DNA of 56,444 nt from positions 1 to 56,444 of the forward strand of contig NZ_DLFW01000019.1 in the NCBI RefSeq assembly GCF_002482385.1, given 5' to 3'. A program made the translations under genes and the position numbers. Each line of letters begins with the position of its first letter. The stretch's first letter is position 1. The notes below the pieces were generated by a model. It was not told the origin of the DNA and made no database searches. It saw nothing but the letters and a program-made list of their open reading frames with translations. Shown piece by piece: positions 1-8,561 of the stretch. This DNA is from Dysgonomonas sp. UBA7710 (lineage in GTDB: Bacteria; Bacteroidota; Bacteroidia; Bacteroidales; Dysgonomonadaceae).

Positions 1-3000
1 CAGAGTATAACTCTGTTGCCCGGCTTCAGTTTTGTCTCGTCTGCGGGAAAGAGCCTGACCCTGACGGTCAATGCTTCCACCTGCGATCCTTATGCCGGGG
101 CGGTATCGTCCGTCAGTTCTAATCAAAACTATATACAGACCAAGACCTATACTACTGACGATGGCAGCCGCTATATGGAAACCATCCAGTATTTCGACGG
201 CCTAGGCCGCCCCATGCAAACCGTACAGCGGGGCATCACCCCGGATGGCAAAGACCTGGTCTCTATACAGGAATACGACGCTTTCGGGCGTGAGAGCAAC
301 ACTTGGCTTGCCGGTAAGGTAAGCACAAGCAACAATGGGGCATTTGTCCCTTTAGAAACGGCGAAAGGATATATAAAAGCCACCAATGCCAACGACCAGA
401 AGCCTTATACCTATCCCCTCTACGAAGCCTCACCATTGAACAGGGTATTGGAAGAATACGGCCCCGGGCAGGACTGGCATAATAACGGTAAAAAAGTGAG
501 TACGGCTTATCTGACCAATATAGCGGGTGATGCCAGACTCAATTGTAAGCTTTATTTAGCCGGGGGTAGCAACCAAAGTCCTACCCTGAGCCAAAGCACA
601 AATTATGCGACAGGGCAGCTCTATGTCACAGAGATAAAGGACGAGGACGGCAATACGTCCTATGAATTCAAGGACAAACTGGGACAGATAGTCCTGACAA
701 GACAGATGGACGGAACAACACCCCTTGATACTTATTATGTCTATAACGACTTCGGCAATCAGTGTTTTGTCCTTCCCCCACGGATTCAGGATGAGGGGAT
801 AACGCAAGCTAAACTCAATGAGTTGGCTTACCTATATAAATACGACACGCGCAACCGCTGTATAGCCAAGAAAATACCGGGCTGCGAATGGATATCTTAT
901 GTCTATGATAAGGCTGACAGGCTGATTTATACGCAGGATGGTGTACAGTATAATAAAAGCCCGAAGGAATGGACCTTCACTATCCCCGATGCTTTCGGTC
1001 GGGTGGTGCTGACCGGCATTTGCAAGGATACCATCCCGGTAAGCAATAAGGTGGTCAAAGGCGTATATGCAAGTTCAGGAAGCTACAAAAGATATAATAT
1101 ACAGGTCGATGGCGTCAATAAGACATTCACCAATAGCCCGTCCATCCTGTCCGTTAATTTCTATGACAGCTATGATTTCCGGGGCATGGCTGAAATACCG
1201 TCAGGCGGCACGGAGTATAACCCCGAAACAGGCTATGGTACATGGTATGGAACAGACTATACCGAGGCCAATAAGTATAAGAACAAAGGCCTGCTAACCG
1301 GAAGTATAACCGCGCAGATGAATGCCGACGGAACAACCGGTTCAACATACCTCTATTCGGTGATGTACTATAACAATAAAAAACAACTGGTACAAACCAA
1401 AGGCAACAACCACCTGACCGGAGGAATTGAAAAGGAATATATCGCTTACAACTTCACGGGACAACCGACGCAAAGGAAGCATATACATCAGGCCACAGGT
1501 AAAAACACCCAGACCGAAGTCTATGCTTACACCTACGACCATGCCGGCCGGTTGCTGACCACCACCCACCAACTGACAGACGGGACAACGGTAAAACCGC
1601 AAGTCGCACTGGCTGAAAATACGTATGATGATTTGGGAAGGCTAAAGACAAATAAGAAAGGGGGACAGGCGAACCTGAATACTATTTATGCCTACAACAT
1701 CCGTTCATGGACTAACAGTATAACTAACGCGCATTTCAACCAGGCATTAACCTATAGCTATAACGGTAATATATCATCCATGCAGTGGGGACAGGCAGGA
1801 AAGACAAGAAAATACACCTTTACCTATGACAACCTTTCCCGGTTGAAAGGCGCAGTCTATACGGGTGAATCCCCTACCAACTTTGCAGCCTCGTATACCT
1901 ACGACAAGCACGGCAACATTAAAACCCTGCAACGCTATGGCATGACGACAGCCTCCGCCTACGGGATTATAGACAACCTGACTGCCGAGCATACCGGTAA
2001 CCAGTTGAAATATATTACGGACGCAGGGCCTAATGTAACTCTGAATGCGTCTATGGATTTTAAGGATTATACCAAGGGGACAGGTATCGAATATACTTAC
2101 AATGCCAACGGGGCGATGGTTAAGGACCTGAACAAGGGAATATCGGCTATAACCTACAACACGCTGAACCTGCCGCAAATGGTGGATATAAAGAATATGA
2201 ATGCCGAAGGACGGAATGAATATACTTATTCGGCATCGGGACAGAAGTTGAAAGTTGTTCAGAAATGGAACCCGAACTACAATACTGCGCCTGTCATAGG
2301 CTCAGGAATAAATGTAAGCTCGCTGACAATGAGCGCTACGACTGATTACGTGGGTAATATCATCTATGAAAACAACACACTGAAAAGAATATTGGTCGAT
2401 GGGGGTTATAATGAAGGAGGAAATTATTACTTTTACATTACCGACCATCTGGGCAACAACCGGATAGTAGCCAATGCGGCGGCATCGGTGGTTCAGAGTA
2501 CGCAGTATTATCCTTTCGGAATGCCGTTTGCGGATGCGGCGGGAGTAAGTGTTCAGCCGTACAAGTATAATAATAAGGAGTTGGATGGGAGGAATGGGCT
2601 GAATTGGTATGATTATAGTGCAAGGTATCTGGCTTTAGATTTTCCTGTTATGCCTACAATTGATCCAATGGCGGAAAAGTATTATAGCATTAGTCCGTAT
2701 GCGTATTGTAATAATAATCCATTGAGGTTTATTGATCCAACGGGAATGGCATACGGTGATTATTATGCTATGAATGGAACATATTTAGGTACAGACGGTA
2801 TGGATGATGATATTCTTTATGCAGTACAGAATGATAACTATCAAACAGATGATGCAGGTAATACTGTTATTTTTGATGAAACCCAAATAACGAACGTAAC
2901 GGAAGAGACAGGAGTCACGCATTCTGAATTTCAGCAATTAGCAGCATTTGCTTATAATGAAACGTATGATAATAATACAACAGATAAATTTAGAGTTGCT

Positions 3001-3390
3001 AACGCAATAGTAAATAGACAAGAGGAAGCTGGAGGAACTCTTCAAAAATCAATAGATAAACTTAGATATAATAATGATTCTCACGAAGCAAGAATGGGTA
3101 ATATTCAGAATTTGCCAGGTACAGCAACGAAAGCTTATGCGAAATTTATGAATACCACTTTAGGAGGACGTAACAATAATGCTGCAATGAAAAACTCCAA
3201 TGCCGCAGCGTTGAATGCTGTAAGTTCTACAGGGATTGATTATACTACAAGTCTCGATGGAAAAACAGCGACTCAATGGAGGGGAGCAAGAACAGGTTCC
3301 GGTTCTACATCTAATAGATTTTTTACGGGATATCCAGTCAGTACATCAAACCAAATAACTAAATTTAAATATAATAATGTACTTAAATAG
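1..3390 (+). CDS. Rhs/YD-repeat polymorphic toxin, 5' end outside window
   Basis: The reading frame is open from base 1, so the gene starts upstream; the first possible start inside the window (TTG at 16) is not a real start because the residues before it (ITLLPGF-type) belong to the conserved N-terminal part of Bacteroidota Rhs proteins. Many YD-type repeats (YxYDxxGR) run to about residue 870, followed by the Rhs core end (RYLALDFPVMPTIDPMAEKY, then NNPLRFIDPTG). After this conserved end at about base 2745 the sequence turns AT-rich and encodes a 210-residue tip. The tip has a stretch of E-x-x-x-L-A-x-x-x-Y-x-E and A-N-A-I-V-N-R type that resembles SleB-like cell-wall hydrolases, so a peptidoglycan target is plausible but unproven. 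It overlaps the next gene by 14 bases, as toxin-immunity pairs often do. Confidence 0.9.
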   Translation, partial: QSITLLPGFSFVSSAGKSLTLTVNASTCDPYAGAVSSVSSNQNYIQTKTYTTDDGSRYMETIQYFDGLGRPMQTVQRGITPDGKDLVSIQEYDAFGRESNTWLAGKVSTSNNGAFVPLETAKGYIKATNANDQKPYTYPLYEASPLNRVLEEYGPGQDWHNNGKKVSTAYLTNIAGDARLNCKLYLAGGSNQSPTLSQSTNYATGQLYVTEIKDEDGNTSYEFKDKLGQIVLTRQMDGTTPLDTYYVYNDFGNQCFVLPPRIQDEGITQAKLNELAYLYKYDTRNRCIAKKIPGCEWISYVYDKADRLIYTQDGVQYNKSPKEWTFTIPDAFGRVVLTGICKDTIPVSNKVVKGVYASSGSYKRYNIQVDGVNKTFTNSPSILSVNFYDSYDFRGMAEIPSGGTEYNPETGYGTWYGTDYTEANKYKNKGLLTGSITAQMNADGTTGSTYLYSVMYYNNKKQLVQTKGNNHLTGGIEKEYIAYNFTGQPTQRKHIHQATGKNTQTEVYAYTYDHAGRLLTTTHQLTDGTTVKPQVALAENTYDDLGRLKTNKKGGQANLNTIYAYNIRSWTNSITNAHFNQALTYSYNGNISSMQWGQAGKTRKYTFTYDNLSRLKGAVYTGESPTNFAASYTYDKHGNIKTLQRYGMTTASAYGIIDNLTAEHTGNQLKYITDAGPNVTLNASMDFKDYTKGTGIEYTYNANGAMVKDLNKGISAITYNTLNLPQMVDIKNMNAEGRNEYTYSASGQKLKVVQKWNPNYNTAPVIGSGINVSSLTMSATTDYVGNIIYENNTLKRILVDGGYNEGGNYYFYITDHLGNNRIVANAAASVVQSTQYYPFGMPFADAAGVSVQPYKYNNKELDGRNGLNWYDYSARYLALDFPVMPTIDPMAEKYYSISPYAYCNNNPLRFIDPTGMAYGDYYAMNGTYLGTDGMDDDILYAVQNDNYQTDDAGNTVIFDETQITNVTEETGVTHSEFQQLAAFAYNETYDNNTTDKFRVANAIVNRQEEAGGTLQKSIDKLRYNNDSHEARMGNIQNLPGTATKAYAKFMNTTLGGRNNNAAMKNSNAAALNAVSSTGIDYTTSLDGKTATQWRGARTGSGSTSNRFFTGYPVSTSNQITKFKYNNVLK

Positions 3391-4084
3391 ACTCATTGTA
3401 TGTGTTACCATTGTTATAAATATATTTACAATGGCCTGTCAAAATCAATTTGCTAAATCATCTTCAAATAATAATATTGATTTTATAGAATTTGATACTA
3501 TTCAAGATAATAAAACTATTAGTTTGATATCTTCCTTTGATTTTGAGTATGGAAAACTTAATATGATAAATACTTTTCAAAAGGACTCTGTTTTTGATGA
3601 AAGTAATCCTTTTGTCAGAGATTTATATACAGGCTTTAGTATTGATTATAACGATAGTATTTATAATCATATAATTAATATGGACTGCTCTGAATGTGAA
3701 AATTACTTTGGGGTATATAGAGGTGATTCTATAGATAATATTGAAGGTTTTACACCTTTAATTGCAAAGAATGACACAAATTATTTTTTAATAATGGAAG
3801 GATATTATTATGGATGTAATGGTTCTTTCTGTAATTTTGGCTCAATCCTTATTTTTAAGTTTAAAGAAAAAGAGCTACAACAGGTATATTTGTTTGGGAT
3901 AGATAAAACAATCTACTCCACAAGTAGAGCTGATATTAAAATTTTGGATGATGAAAATCTGTATTTACAGATGTATTCAGACAGAGGTAACGATACTTTA
4001 AGTTTAATTTTTACTGATAGGATCAAATTAGAAAATAAGAATCAGAAATTATGTGAACATCAAGGATTGGCTTGTATTAGATAA
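3377..4084 (+). CDS. lipoprotein, probable immunity protein for the Rhs tip
   Basis: A 235-residue protein with a short hydrophobic N-terminus ending in FTMAC, a usable lipobox, so the mature protein would be lipid-anchored outside the cytoplasm. I do not recognise a family. Position is the main clue: its start lies 14 bases inside the end of the Rhs toxin gene, in the place where cognate immunity genes sit in Rhs loci. Its base composition is as AT-rich as the Rhs tip and unlike the Rhs core, which fits the two being acquired as one cassette. A periplasmic lipoprotein would suit a toxin that attacks the cell wall. Immunity function is inferred from position only. Confidence 0.75.
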   Translation: MYLNRLIVCVTIVINIFTMACQNQFAKSSSNNNIDFIEFDTIQDNKTISLISSFDFEYGKLNMINTFQKDSVFDESNPFVRDLYTGFSIDYNDSIYNHIINMDCSECENYFGVYRGDSIDNIEGFTPLIAKNDTNYFLIMEGYYYGCNGSFCNFGSILIFKFKEKELQQVYLFGIDKTIYSTSRADIKILDDENLYLQMYSDRGNDTLSLIFTDRIKLENKNQKLCEHQGLACIR

Positions 4085-4096
4085 CTTAATATTTAT

Positions 4097-4128
4097 AACC
4101 CCGCAGTTTGTACCGGGCGGGGTTTTTA
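4097..4128 (+). terminator. rho-independent terminator after the Rhs lipoprotein gene
   Basis: An 8-base perfect stem (AACCCCGC with GCGGGGTT, 4097-4104 and 4117-4124) with a 12-base loop is followed by a run of T. It begins 12 bases after the stop codon of the lipoprotein gene. Confidence 0.85.
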
Positions 4129-4142
4129 TTTATCTGATTTTT

Positions 4143-4181
4143 CACCCGCTCGCGCAGACGCCCCGTCTGAGTGTTGCACAG
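4143..4181 (-). repeat. partial REP-like repeat (third copy of the 13.1/14.4 kb element)
   Basis: Read on the minus strand this stretch gives the right half (GCAACACNCAGACG...CGTCTGCGCGAGC) of the 92-base element that flanks the acyltransferase gene at 13083 and 14359. It contains the same CAGACG/CGTCTG hairpin. The left hairpin is absent. Confidence 0.6.
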
Positions 4182-4190
4182 CAATAATTA

Positions 4191-4226
4191 TAATCCTGCC
4201 GGTATCATCGTCGGCAGGATTATTTA
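4191..4226. terminator. second hairpin, possible terminator
   Basis: A perfect 11-base stem (TAATCCTGCCG with CGGCAGGATTA, 4191-4201 and 4212-4222) with a 10-base loop. The T-rich run after it is short, so it may be a backup terminator or a structural element. The rest of 4227-4341 holds only a copy of the dispersed GTTAC repeat at 4291-4313. Confidence 0.5.
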
Positions 4227-4341
4227 TCTATAGCATATACATTTTGTTCAGCGGAGCAAAAAAGATACAGGATAAAAGTTATTGAAAAGTCTGTTACTTT
4301 TGTTACCTTTTTTGAGCTAATGGTTATAACTCCTGTCATTT

Positions 4342-4524
4342 AAAAGAATATTAGTCGATGGTGGTTATTATGAAGATGAAAAATATTACTTTTATATTCA
4401 AAATCATTTGGGTAACGTCCGGATAGTGGCCAATGCAGTGGTATCGGTGGTTCAGAGTACGCAGTATTATCCTTTCGGAATGCCGTTTGCCGATGCTACC
4501 GGGCAATTATACTGTACATTTTGA
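4342..4524 (+). pseudogene. orphan Rhs core fragment
   Basis: This short stretch encodes KRILVDGGYYEDEKYY...YYPFGMPFADATG and then stops, matching the Rhs core at about 2383-2544 of the upstream toxin gene. A block of 48 bases is identical (4443-4490 and 2484-2531), while flanking positions have diverged. The frame is open from the TAA at about 4330 to TGA at 4522-4524 but has no plausible start codon. Such core remnants downstream of a tip-immunity pair are what is left when a new tip cassette is inserted by recombination in the core of an Rhs gene. It is not expected to be translated as a working protein. Confidence 0.8.
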
Positions 4525-4683
4525 AAGAGATGAGGTTGGTATTTTTTGAACTTTTTCTTGGAGAGTCATAAGCTTATTTATCATTTATAATTGTATATAC
4601 TACCGATGTAAACAGGCCAACGATTGCTATTGCATAAATCCCAACTACTACATATCCGACAATATATCCCAAATACCCTTCTA

Positions 4684-5202
4684 ATGAAAAAAATACTATC
4701 CATATTATTTCTTCTTCTAAGCACTGCGCTGATTGTTTATACAGCCTATACACGAGAGGGGGAGAGTGATATCCAACCGGAACCATTGAAAGGAAAGGTA
4801 ATAAGTGTTGCCGATGGAGATACTTTTTCCCTGCTGACGGACAATAATGAACAGGTTAAGATTCGCTTGTACGCCATAGATGCGCCCGAGCGTGGACAGG
4901 ATTTCGGGACTAAATCGCGCGAATTCCTGAATGATTTATGCTATGGGAAGATGGTTACTATAGAAAAGAAGAATACAGACCAATATGGCCGTATCCTGGG
5001 TGTTGCATTTGTGAATGGCGTGAACCTGAATGAAGAAATGGTGCGCAACGGTCTGGCATGGTATTACAGCTATTATGCGAATGACCCGAAACTTGAGGCT
5101 TGGGAGCAATCGGCCCGTCGTCAGAAGTTGAATATATGGAGTATGAAGAATCCGGTTCATCCTTACGAATTCAGAAAGGATAAAAAGAATAAAGATAAAT
5201 AA
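4684..5202 (+). CDS. staphylococcal-nuclease-like (SNase) extracytoplasmic nuclease
   Basis: 172 residues if translation begins at the ATG at 4684, which is the start that places a hydrophobic signal or anchor segment (residues 3-19) at the N-terminus; an upstream in-frame start at 4624 would bury it. The SNase fold signature is clear: VADGDT (residues 42-47), IRLYAIDAPE (60-69) with R61, D66 and E69, and YGR with R103, the equivalents of the metal- and phosphate-binding residues of thermonuclease. The protein probably cleaves DNA or RNA outside the cytoplasm. It stands alone between the Rhs remnant and the tyrosine phenol-lyase gene, with the same orientation. Lysine-rich C-terminus. Confidence 0.9.
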   Translation: MKKILSILFLLLSTALIVYTAYTREGESDIQPEPLKGKVISVADGDTFSLLTDNNEQVKIRLYAIDAPERGQDFGTKSREFLNDLCYGKMVTIEKKNTDQYGRILGVAFVNGVNLNEEMVRNGLAWYYSYYANDPKLEAWEQSARRQKLNIWSMKNPVHPYEFRKDKKNKDK

Positions 5203-5294
5203 ACTTGGAGAGTCTATTTGTTAAGTAAATTACTTTGTGATAAAATGATAGAAAAATAAATGAGTTCATTGCTTATTTTCTCATCTAAATATCT

Positions 5295-5302
5295 TATATT
5301 TG
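5295..5302 (+). promoter_or_regulatory. -7 box of a Bacteroidota-type promoter for the tyrosine phenol-lyase gene
   Basis: TATATTTG matches the TAnnTTTG -7 consensus of the Bacteroidota primary sigma factor. A clear -33 TTTG at the right distance is not seen (ATTG at 5268, 23 bases away). It would give a leader of about 85 bases before the ATG at 5395. Confidence 0.5.
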
Positions 5303-5394
5303 TTGAATGTCGCTGTCTTTATAGTCAAATAGATAGCTGTTAGCCTTGGTTAGTATATTCTCGATATAGAAGTTTAACCCTAAAATACTACAGT

Positions 5395-6777
5395 ATGGCA
5401 TTCTCTAAGAAACCATGGGCAGAGCCCTACCGCATCAAAGTTGTAGAACCATTGAAAACAACAACACGCGAACATCGTTTAAAAGCAATGAAAGAGGCCG
5501 GGTGGAATACGTTCCTGCTTCATGCCGATGATGTATATATCGACTTGCTTACCGATAGCGGAACAAATGCTATGAGCGATATGCAATGGTCGCGTATGAT
5601 GATAGGTGATGAAGCATATGCAGGTAGTCGGAGCTACTATTACCTGGAAGAAGTTTGTCGGAAATATTACGGATATAAATATATTTTACCTACCCATCAG
5701 GGGCGGGGGGCGGAAAACCTGTTGAGTAAATGTACTATCACACCCGGGCAGTTTGTTGCCGGAAATATGTATTTTACCACTACACGCCAGCATCAGGAAA
5801 TTGCCGGAGGTACATTCGTTGATGTGATTATAGACGAAGCGCATAAAAGCCAGTCGGATCACCCGTTCAAAGGGAATATAGATCTGGATAAGTTTGAAAA
5901 ACTGATAAATGATAAAGGAGCAAAAAACATAGCATATATTACAGTAGGTGCTCCGGTAAATATGGCCGGAGGTCAGCCTGTAAGTATGGCGAATATGAAA
6001 GCTGTATCCGAACTTGCACATAAACATGGTATTAAGGTTGTATTGGATGCCACCCGTAATATCGAAAACGCTTACTTTATCCAGCAACGTGAAGAAGGAT
6101 ACATAAACAGAACAATAGAAGATATTAACCATGAATTTTGCTCATATAGCGATGCCGCGACAGTAAGCGCCAAGAAAGACCTGTATGTGAATATAGGAGG
6201 GCTGGTAATGTGCAATGACCCCGATCTGTTTGATGAACTCCGCAGCCTGATTGTGGTTTACGAAGGTATGCCTACCTATGGCGGACTAGCCGGTCGCGAT
6301 ATGGAAGCAATGGCACAGGGTTTAATCGAAGCCGTTCAGGATGATATGATTGCTTCACGTGTAAGACAGGTAGAATATTTTGGCAACCTGCTAAAAGATG
6401 CCGGGATTCCGATTGTTTTACCAATAGGCGGTCATGGAGTATTTCTGGATGCCAAAAAGTTTTATTCCCATATTCCACAGGATCAGTTTCCGGCACAGAA
6501 ATTAGCCGCCGATCTATTTGTAGAATCAGGAGTGAGGGGTATGGAACGCGGAATTGTTTCTGCAGGAAGGAATAAGGAGACGGGCGACCATTATTATCCT
6601 GCGCTGGAGCTGGTACGCCTTACTATTCCCCGGCGTGTATATACACAGGCGCATTTCGATGTGGCAGCATGGAGTATTATAGAAATGTATAAAAACAGGG
6701 AGAAGGCAAGAGGATTGAAAATGGTTTATGAACCGAAATATCTTCGTTTCTTCCAGGCACGTTTCGAAGAACTGTGA
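5395..6777 (+). CDS. tpl: tyrosine phenol-lyase (beta-tyrosinase)
   Basis: A 460-residue PLP-dependent beta-eliminating lyase that converts L-tyrosine and water to phenol, pyruvate and ammonia. The sequence follows the tyrosine phenol-lyase/tryptophanase family over its full length: LLTDSGTNAMSD (51-62), THQGRGAENLL (100-110), the PLP-lysine motif SAKKD (258-262, PLP on K261), and LTIPRRVYT near the C-terminus. Two positions separate the two enzymes. The FTTTR motif has Thr128 where tryptophanases have Asp, and the MERG motif has Arg385 where tryptophanases have Ile; both are the tyrosine phenol-lyase residues (Thr124 and Arg381 of the Citrobacter enzyme). It appears monocistronic, ending at a bidirectional terminator. 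Confidence 0.93.
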   Translation: MAFSKKPWAEPYRIKVVEPLKTTTREHRLKAMKEAGWNTFLLHADDVYIDLLTDSGTNAMSDMQWSRMMIGDEAYAGSRSYYYLEEVCRKYYGYKYILPTHQGRGAENLLSKCTITPGQFVAGNMYFTTTRQHQEIAGGTFVDVIIDEAHKSQSDHPFKGNIDLDKFEKLINDKGAKNIAYITVGAPVNMAGGQPVSMANMKAVSELAHKHGIKVVLDATRNIENAYFIQQREEGYINRTIEDINHEFCSYSDAATVSAKKDLYVNIGGLVMCNDPDLFDELRSLIVVYEGMPTYGGLAGRDMEAMAQGLIEAVQDDMIASRVRQVEYFGNLLKDAGIPIVLPIGGHGVFLDAKKFYSHIPQDQFPAQKLAADLFVESGVRGMERGIVSAGRNKETGDHYYPALELVRLTIPRRVYTQAHFDVAAWSIIEMYKNREKARGLKMVYEPKYLRFFQARFEEL

Positions 6778-6825
6778 GAAGTAGAAAGGATTTGATGTAA
6801 TAGTATTTTGATTATAACAAACAAA

Positions 6826-6838
6826 AGGTCTGCGACCT
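6826..6838. repeat. short palindrome AGGTCTGCGACCT, copy 1
   Basis: A 5-base stem around TGC downstream of the tyrosine phenol-lyase gene. The 11-base core GGTCTGCGACC recurs at 7841-7851, upstream of the HAD gene, in similar A-rich context. Confidence 0.45.
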
Positions 6839-6871
6839 TATTTGTAGATTAGTAGTGAGAGATTAAACAGA

Positions 6872-6904
6872 AAAAGCGGATGAAATCAATATTCATCCGC
6901 TTTT
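6872..6904. terminator. bidirectional terminator between convergent genes
   Basis: A 13-base perfect stem (6872-6884 with 6892-6904) starts with AAAA and ends with TTTT, so it can act on both strands. It lies between the converging tyrosine phenol-lyase and nitroreductase genes. Confidence 0.85.
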
Positions 6905-6925
6905 GAATTATATGTAATCACCTGC

Positions 6926-7525
6926 TTATTTAAAAACCACAATTCTTTCGTCGAGCGGTTGAAATTCTTTTGGCGCAGGTTCGCTGGTAGGAGTGCCGAA
7001 TGGCATTTGAGCGATCAACTTCCATTTAGCATCGATAGAAAAAGACTTAGCTACTTCTTCATCTATTATAGGGTTGTAATGTTGCAGCGATGCTCCGAAT
7101 CCCACTTCTTCAAGCATTGTCCAGATGGTGAACTGATGCATAGCCGATGTATGTTGCGACCATACAGGGAAGTTGTCGCTATATGAAGGAAATGCCTTTT
7201 GCAAGCCTTCCACAACATTTTGGTCTTCGTAGAATAACACTGTGCCGTAACCGGCAGCAAAAGCATTGTCTATTTTTGCTTCTGTCGATGGAAATGCATC
7301 GGCAGGAACTATTTTTTTCAATACTTCCTTTACTATATTCCACAATTTCTTATGATTGTCGTTCAATAAAAGAACTACTCTTGTCGATTGGGAATTGAAT
7401 GCTGACGGAACGTTTAATACTGCAAAATCGATGATTTCTTTTATTTCCTCGTTCGATACAGGACTTTTATCACTGATGCTGTAATAAGTACGGCGTCCTT
7501 CGATTGCTTTTCTCAAATTTTTCAT
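6926..7525 (-). CDS. nitroreductase-family oxidoreductase (Frm2/Hbn1-like)
   Basis: 199 residues, FMN-dependent nitroreductase fold. The N-terminal RKAIEGRRTYY and the central N-V-P-S-A-F-N-S-Q-S-x-R motif (about residues 38-49) bind FMN, and HQFTIWTMLEEVGFGASLQH is the C-terminal family signature. Length and motifs fit the short Frm2/Hbn1 group rather than classical NfsB. Such enzymes reduce nitroaromatics or quinones with NAD(P)H in the cytoplasm; the natural substrate is unknown. It is transcribed towards the tyrosine phenol-lyase gene and shares its terminator. No obvious operon partner. Confidence 0.9.
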   Translation of the reverse strand: MKNLRKAIEGRRTYYSISDKSPVSNEEIKEIIDFAVLNVPSAFNSQSTRVVLLLNDNHKKLWNIVKEVLKKIVPADAFPSTEAKIDNAFAAGYGTVLFYEDQNVVEGLQKAFPSYSDNFPVWSQHTSAMHQFTIWTMLEEVGFGASLQHYNPIIDEEVAKSFSIDAKWKLIAQMPFGTPTSEPAPKEFQPLDERIVVFK

Positions 7526-7898
7526 AATGTGTCTGCTTTTGTGTATTACTGTTATAGCTTATTTGACTATTTAACATTAAAGTAAGCTCAAAAGTTTTAA
7601 TTAAAAGTATAAAAATAATAATAGATATTCTTATATATATTTATATAAGTAATGTAATTGAACGTTAAAACTCAACTACTGATTCAGATAAGAGATATTA
7701 GTACAGGTAAGACGCGTGTCGGAATATAAAGAAAAGAGGCTGCTAATAATGTATTTTTATCTATAATGTTTTATTAATTAACGTAATAAAAAGTCCTGCG
7801 AATTTAAAATTAGGCCTTATACTCATAAAAGTCATAAAAAGGTCTGCGACCATATCCAAGTATTTCGTACATTTGTGGCTGATTTTAATATTTAACAG
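7526..7898. other. intergenic region between divergent nitroreductase and HAD genes
   Basis: About 370 AT-rich bases with no coding sequence. It holds the second GGTCTGCGACC palindrome (7841-7851) and, for the plus strand, a TACATTTG -7 box (7868-7875) 24 bases before the HAD start codon. I see nothing else. Confidence 0.6.
7868..7875 (+). promoter_or_regulatory. -7 box upstream of the HAD-methyltransferase-yfhO genes
   Basis: TACATTTG matches TAnnTTTG. The palindrome GGTCTGCGACC (7841-7851) occupies the place of the -33 element, which is otherwise not recognisable. Confidence 0.5.
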
Positions 7899-8561
7899 AT
7901 GTCGTTTTCAGGAGTAATTTTCGATTTTAACGGGACATTGTTTTGGGATACCAAGTTGCATAACAAAGCATGGGATATTTTCCTGACAAAGCATGACTTA
8001 TATCTTTCCGATGAAGATAAATTTTCCAAAATGCACGGGAAAAATAACCGGGATTTATTTATCTCTATTTTTGGCGGGCAACTTTCCGATCAGCAGATAA
8101 TCGATTATACAATGGAAAAAGAACTGCTTTATCAGGAATTATGCTTAAAGACAGACATGCAACTGGCTCCCGGAGTTACCGGTTTTCTCGATTTCCTGAA
8201 AGATGAAAATATTCCTTTTACAATAGCGACGGCATCAGGAAAAGAAAATCTTGATTTTTACTTCGAATACCTGCCACTCTCCAGGTGGTTCGAATATGAT
8301 AAGGTAGTTTACAATAATGGTAAGATAAAAGGCAAGCCCGATCCTCAGATATACCAGACTGCATTGTCTGTAATAAATAAAAAACCCGGAGAAGTAATTA
8401 TCTTTGAAGATGCCGTCGCAGGTTTACAATCTGCAAGAAATGCCCGGGCCGGAAAAATTATCGTTGTCGATTCCAATGATGATGACTATACTGATTGGGC
8501 GGATTGCCAGATTATCAAGGATTTCGATGAAGTGGACAGGACCCAATTTAAGCGTTTATGA
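7899..8561 (+). CDS. HAD-superfamily hydrolase (phosphoglucomutase-like), altered motif I
   Basis: 220 residues with the alpha-helical cap of the beta-phosphoglucomutase/phosphatase group. Motif I is D9-F-N11-G-T, so the nucleophile Asp is present but the second Asp, the usual acid/base, is Asn. Other motifs are in place: TIATASG (motif II), KGKPDPQIY with the motif III Lys, and IIFEDAVAGLQSA (motif IV). It probably acts on a small phosphorylated sugar or metabolite in the cytoplasm, but the Asn may slow turnover or change the chemistry. Its stop overlaps the start of the methyltransferase gene by 4 bases (ATGA), so the two are translationally coupled. Confidence 0.88.
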   Translation: MSFSGVIFDFNGTLFWDTKLHNKAWDIFLTKHDLYLSDEDKFSKMHGKNNRDLFISIFGGQLSDQQIIDYTMEKELLYQELCLKTDMQLAPGVTGFLDFLKDENIPFTIATASGKENLDFYFEYLPLSRWFEYDKVVYNNGKIKGKPDPQIYQTALSVINKKPGEVIIFEDAVAGLQSARNARAGKIIVVDSNDDDYTDWADCQIIKDFDEVDRTQFKRL

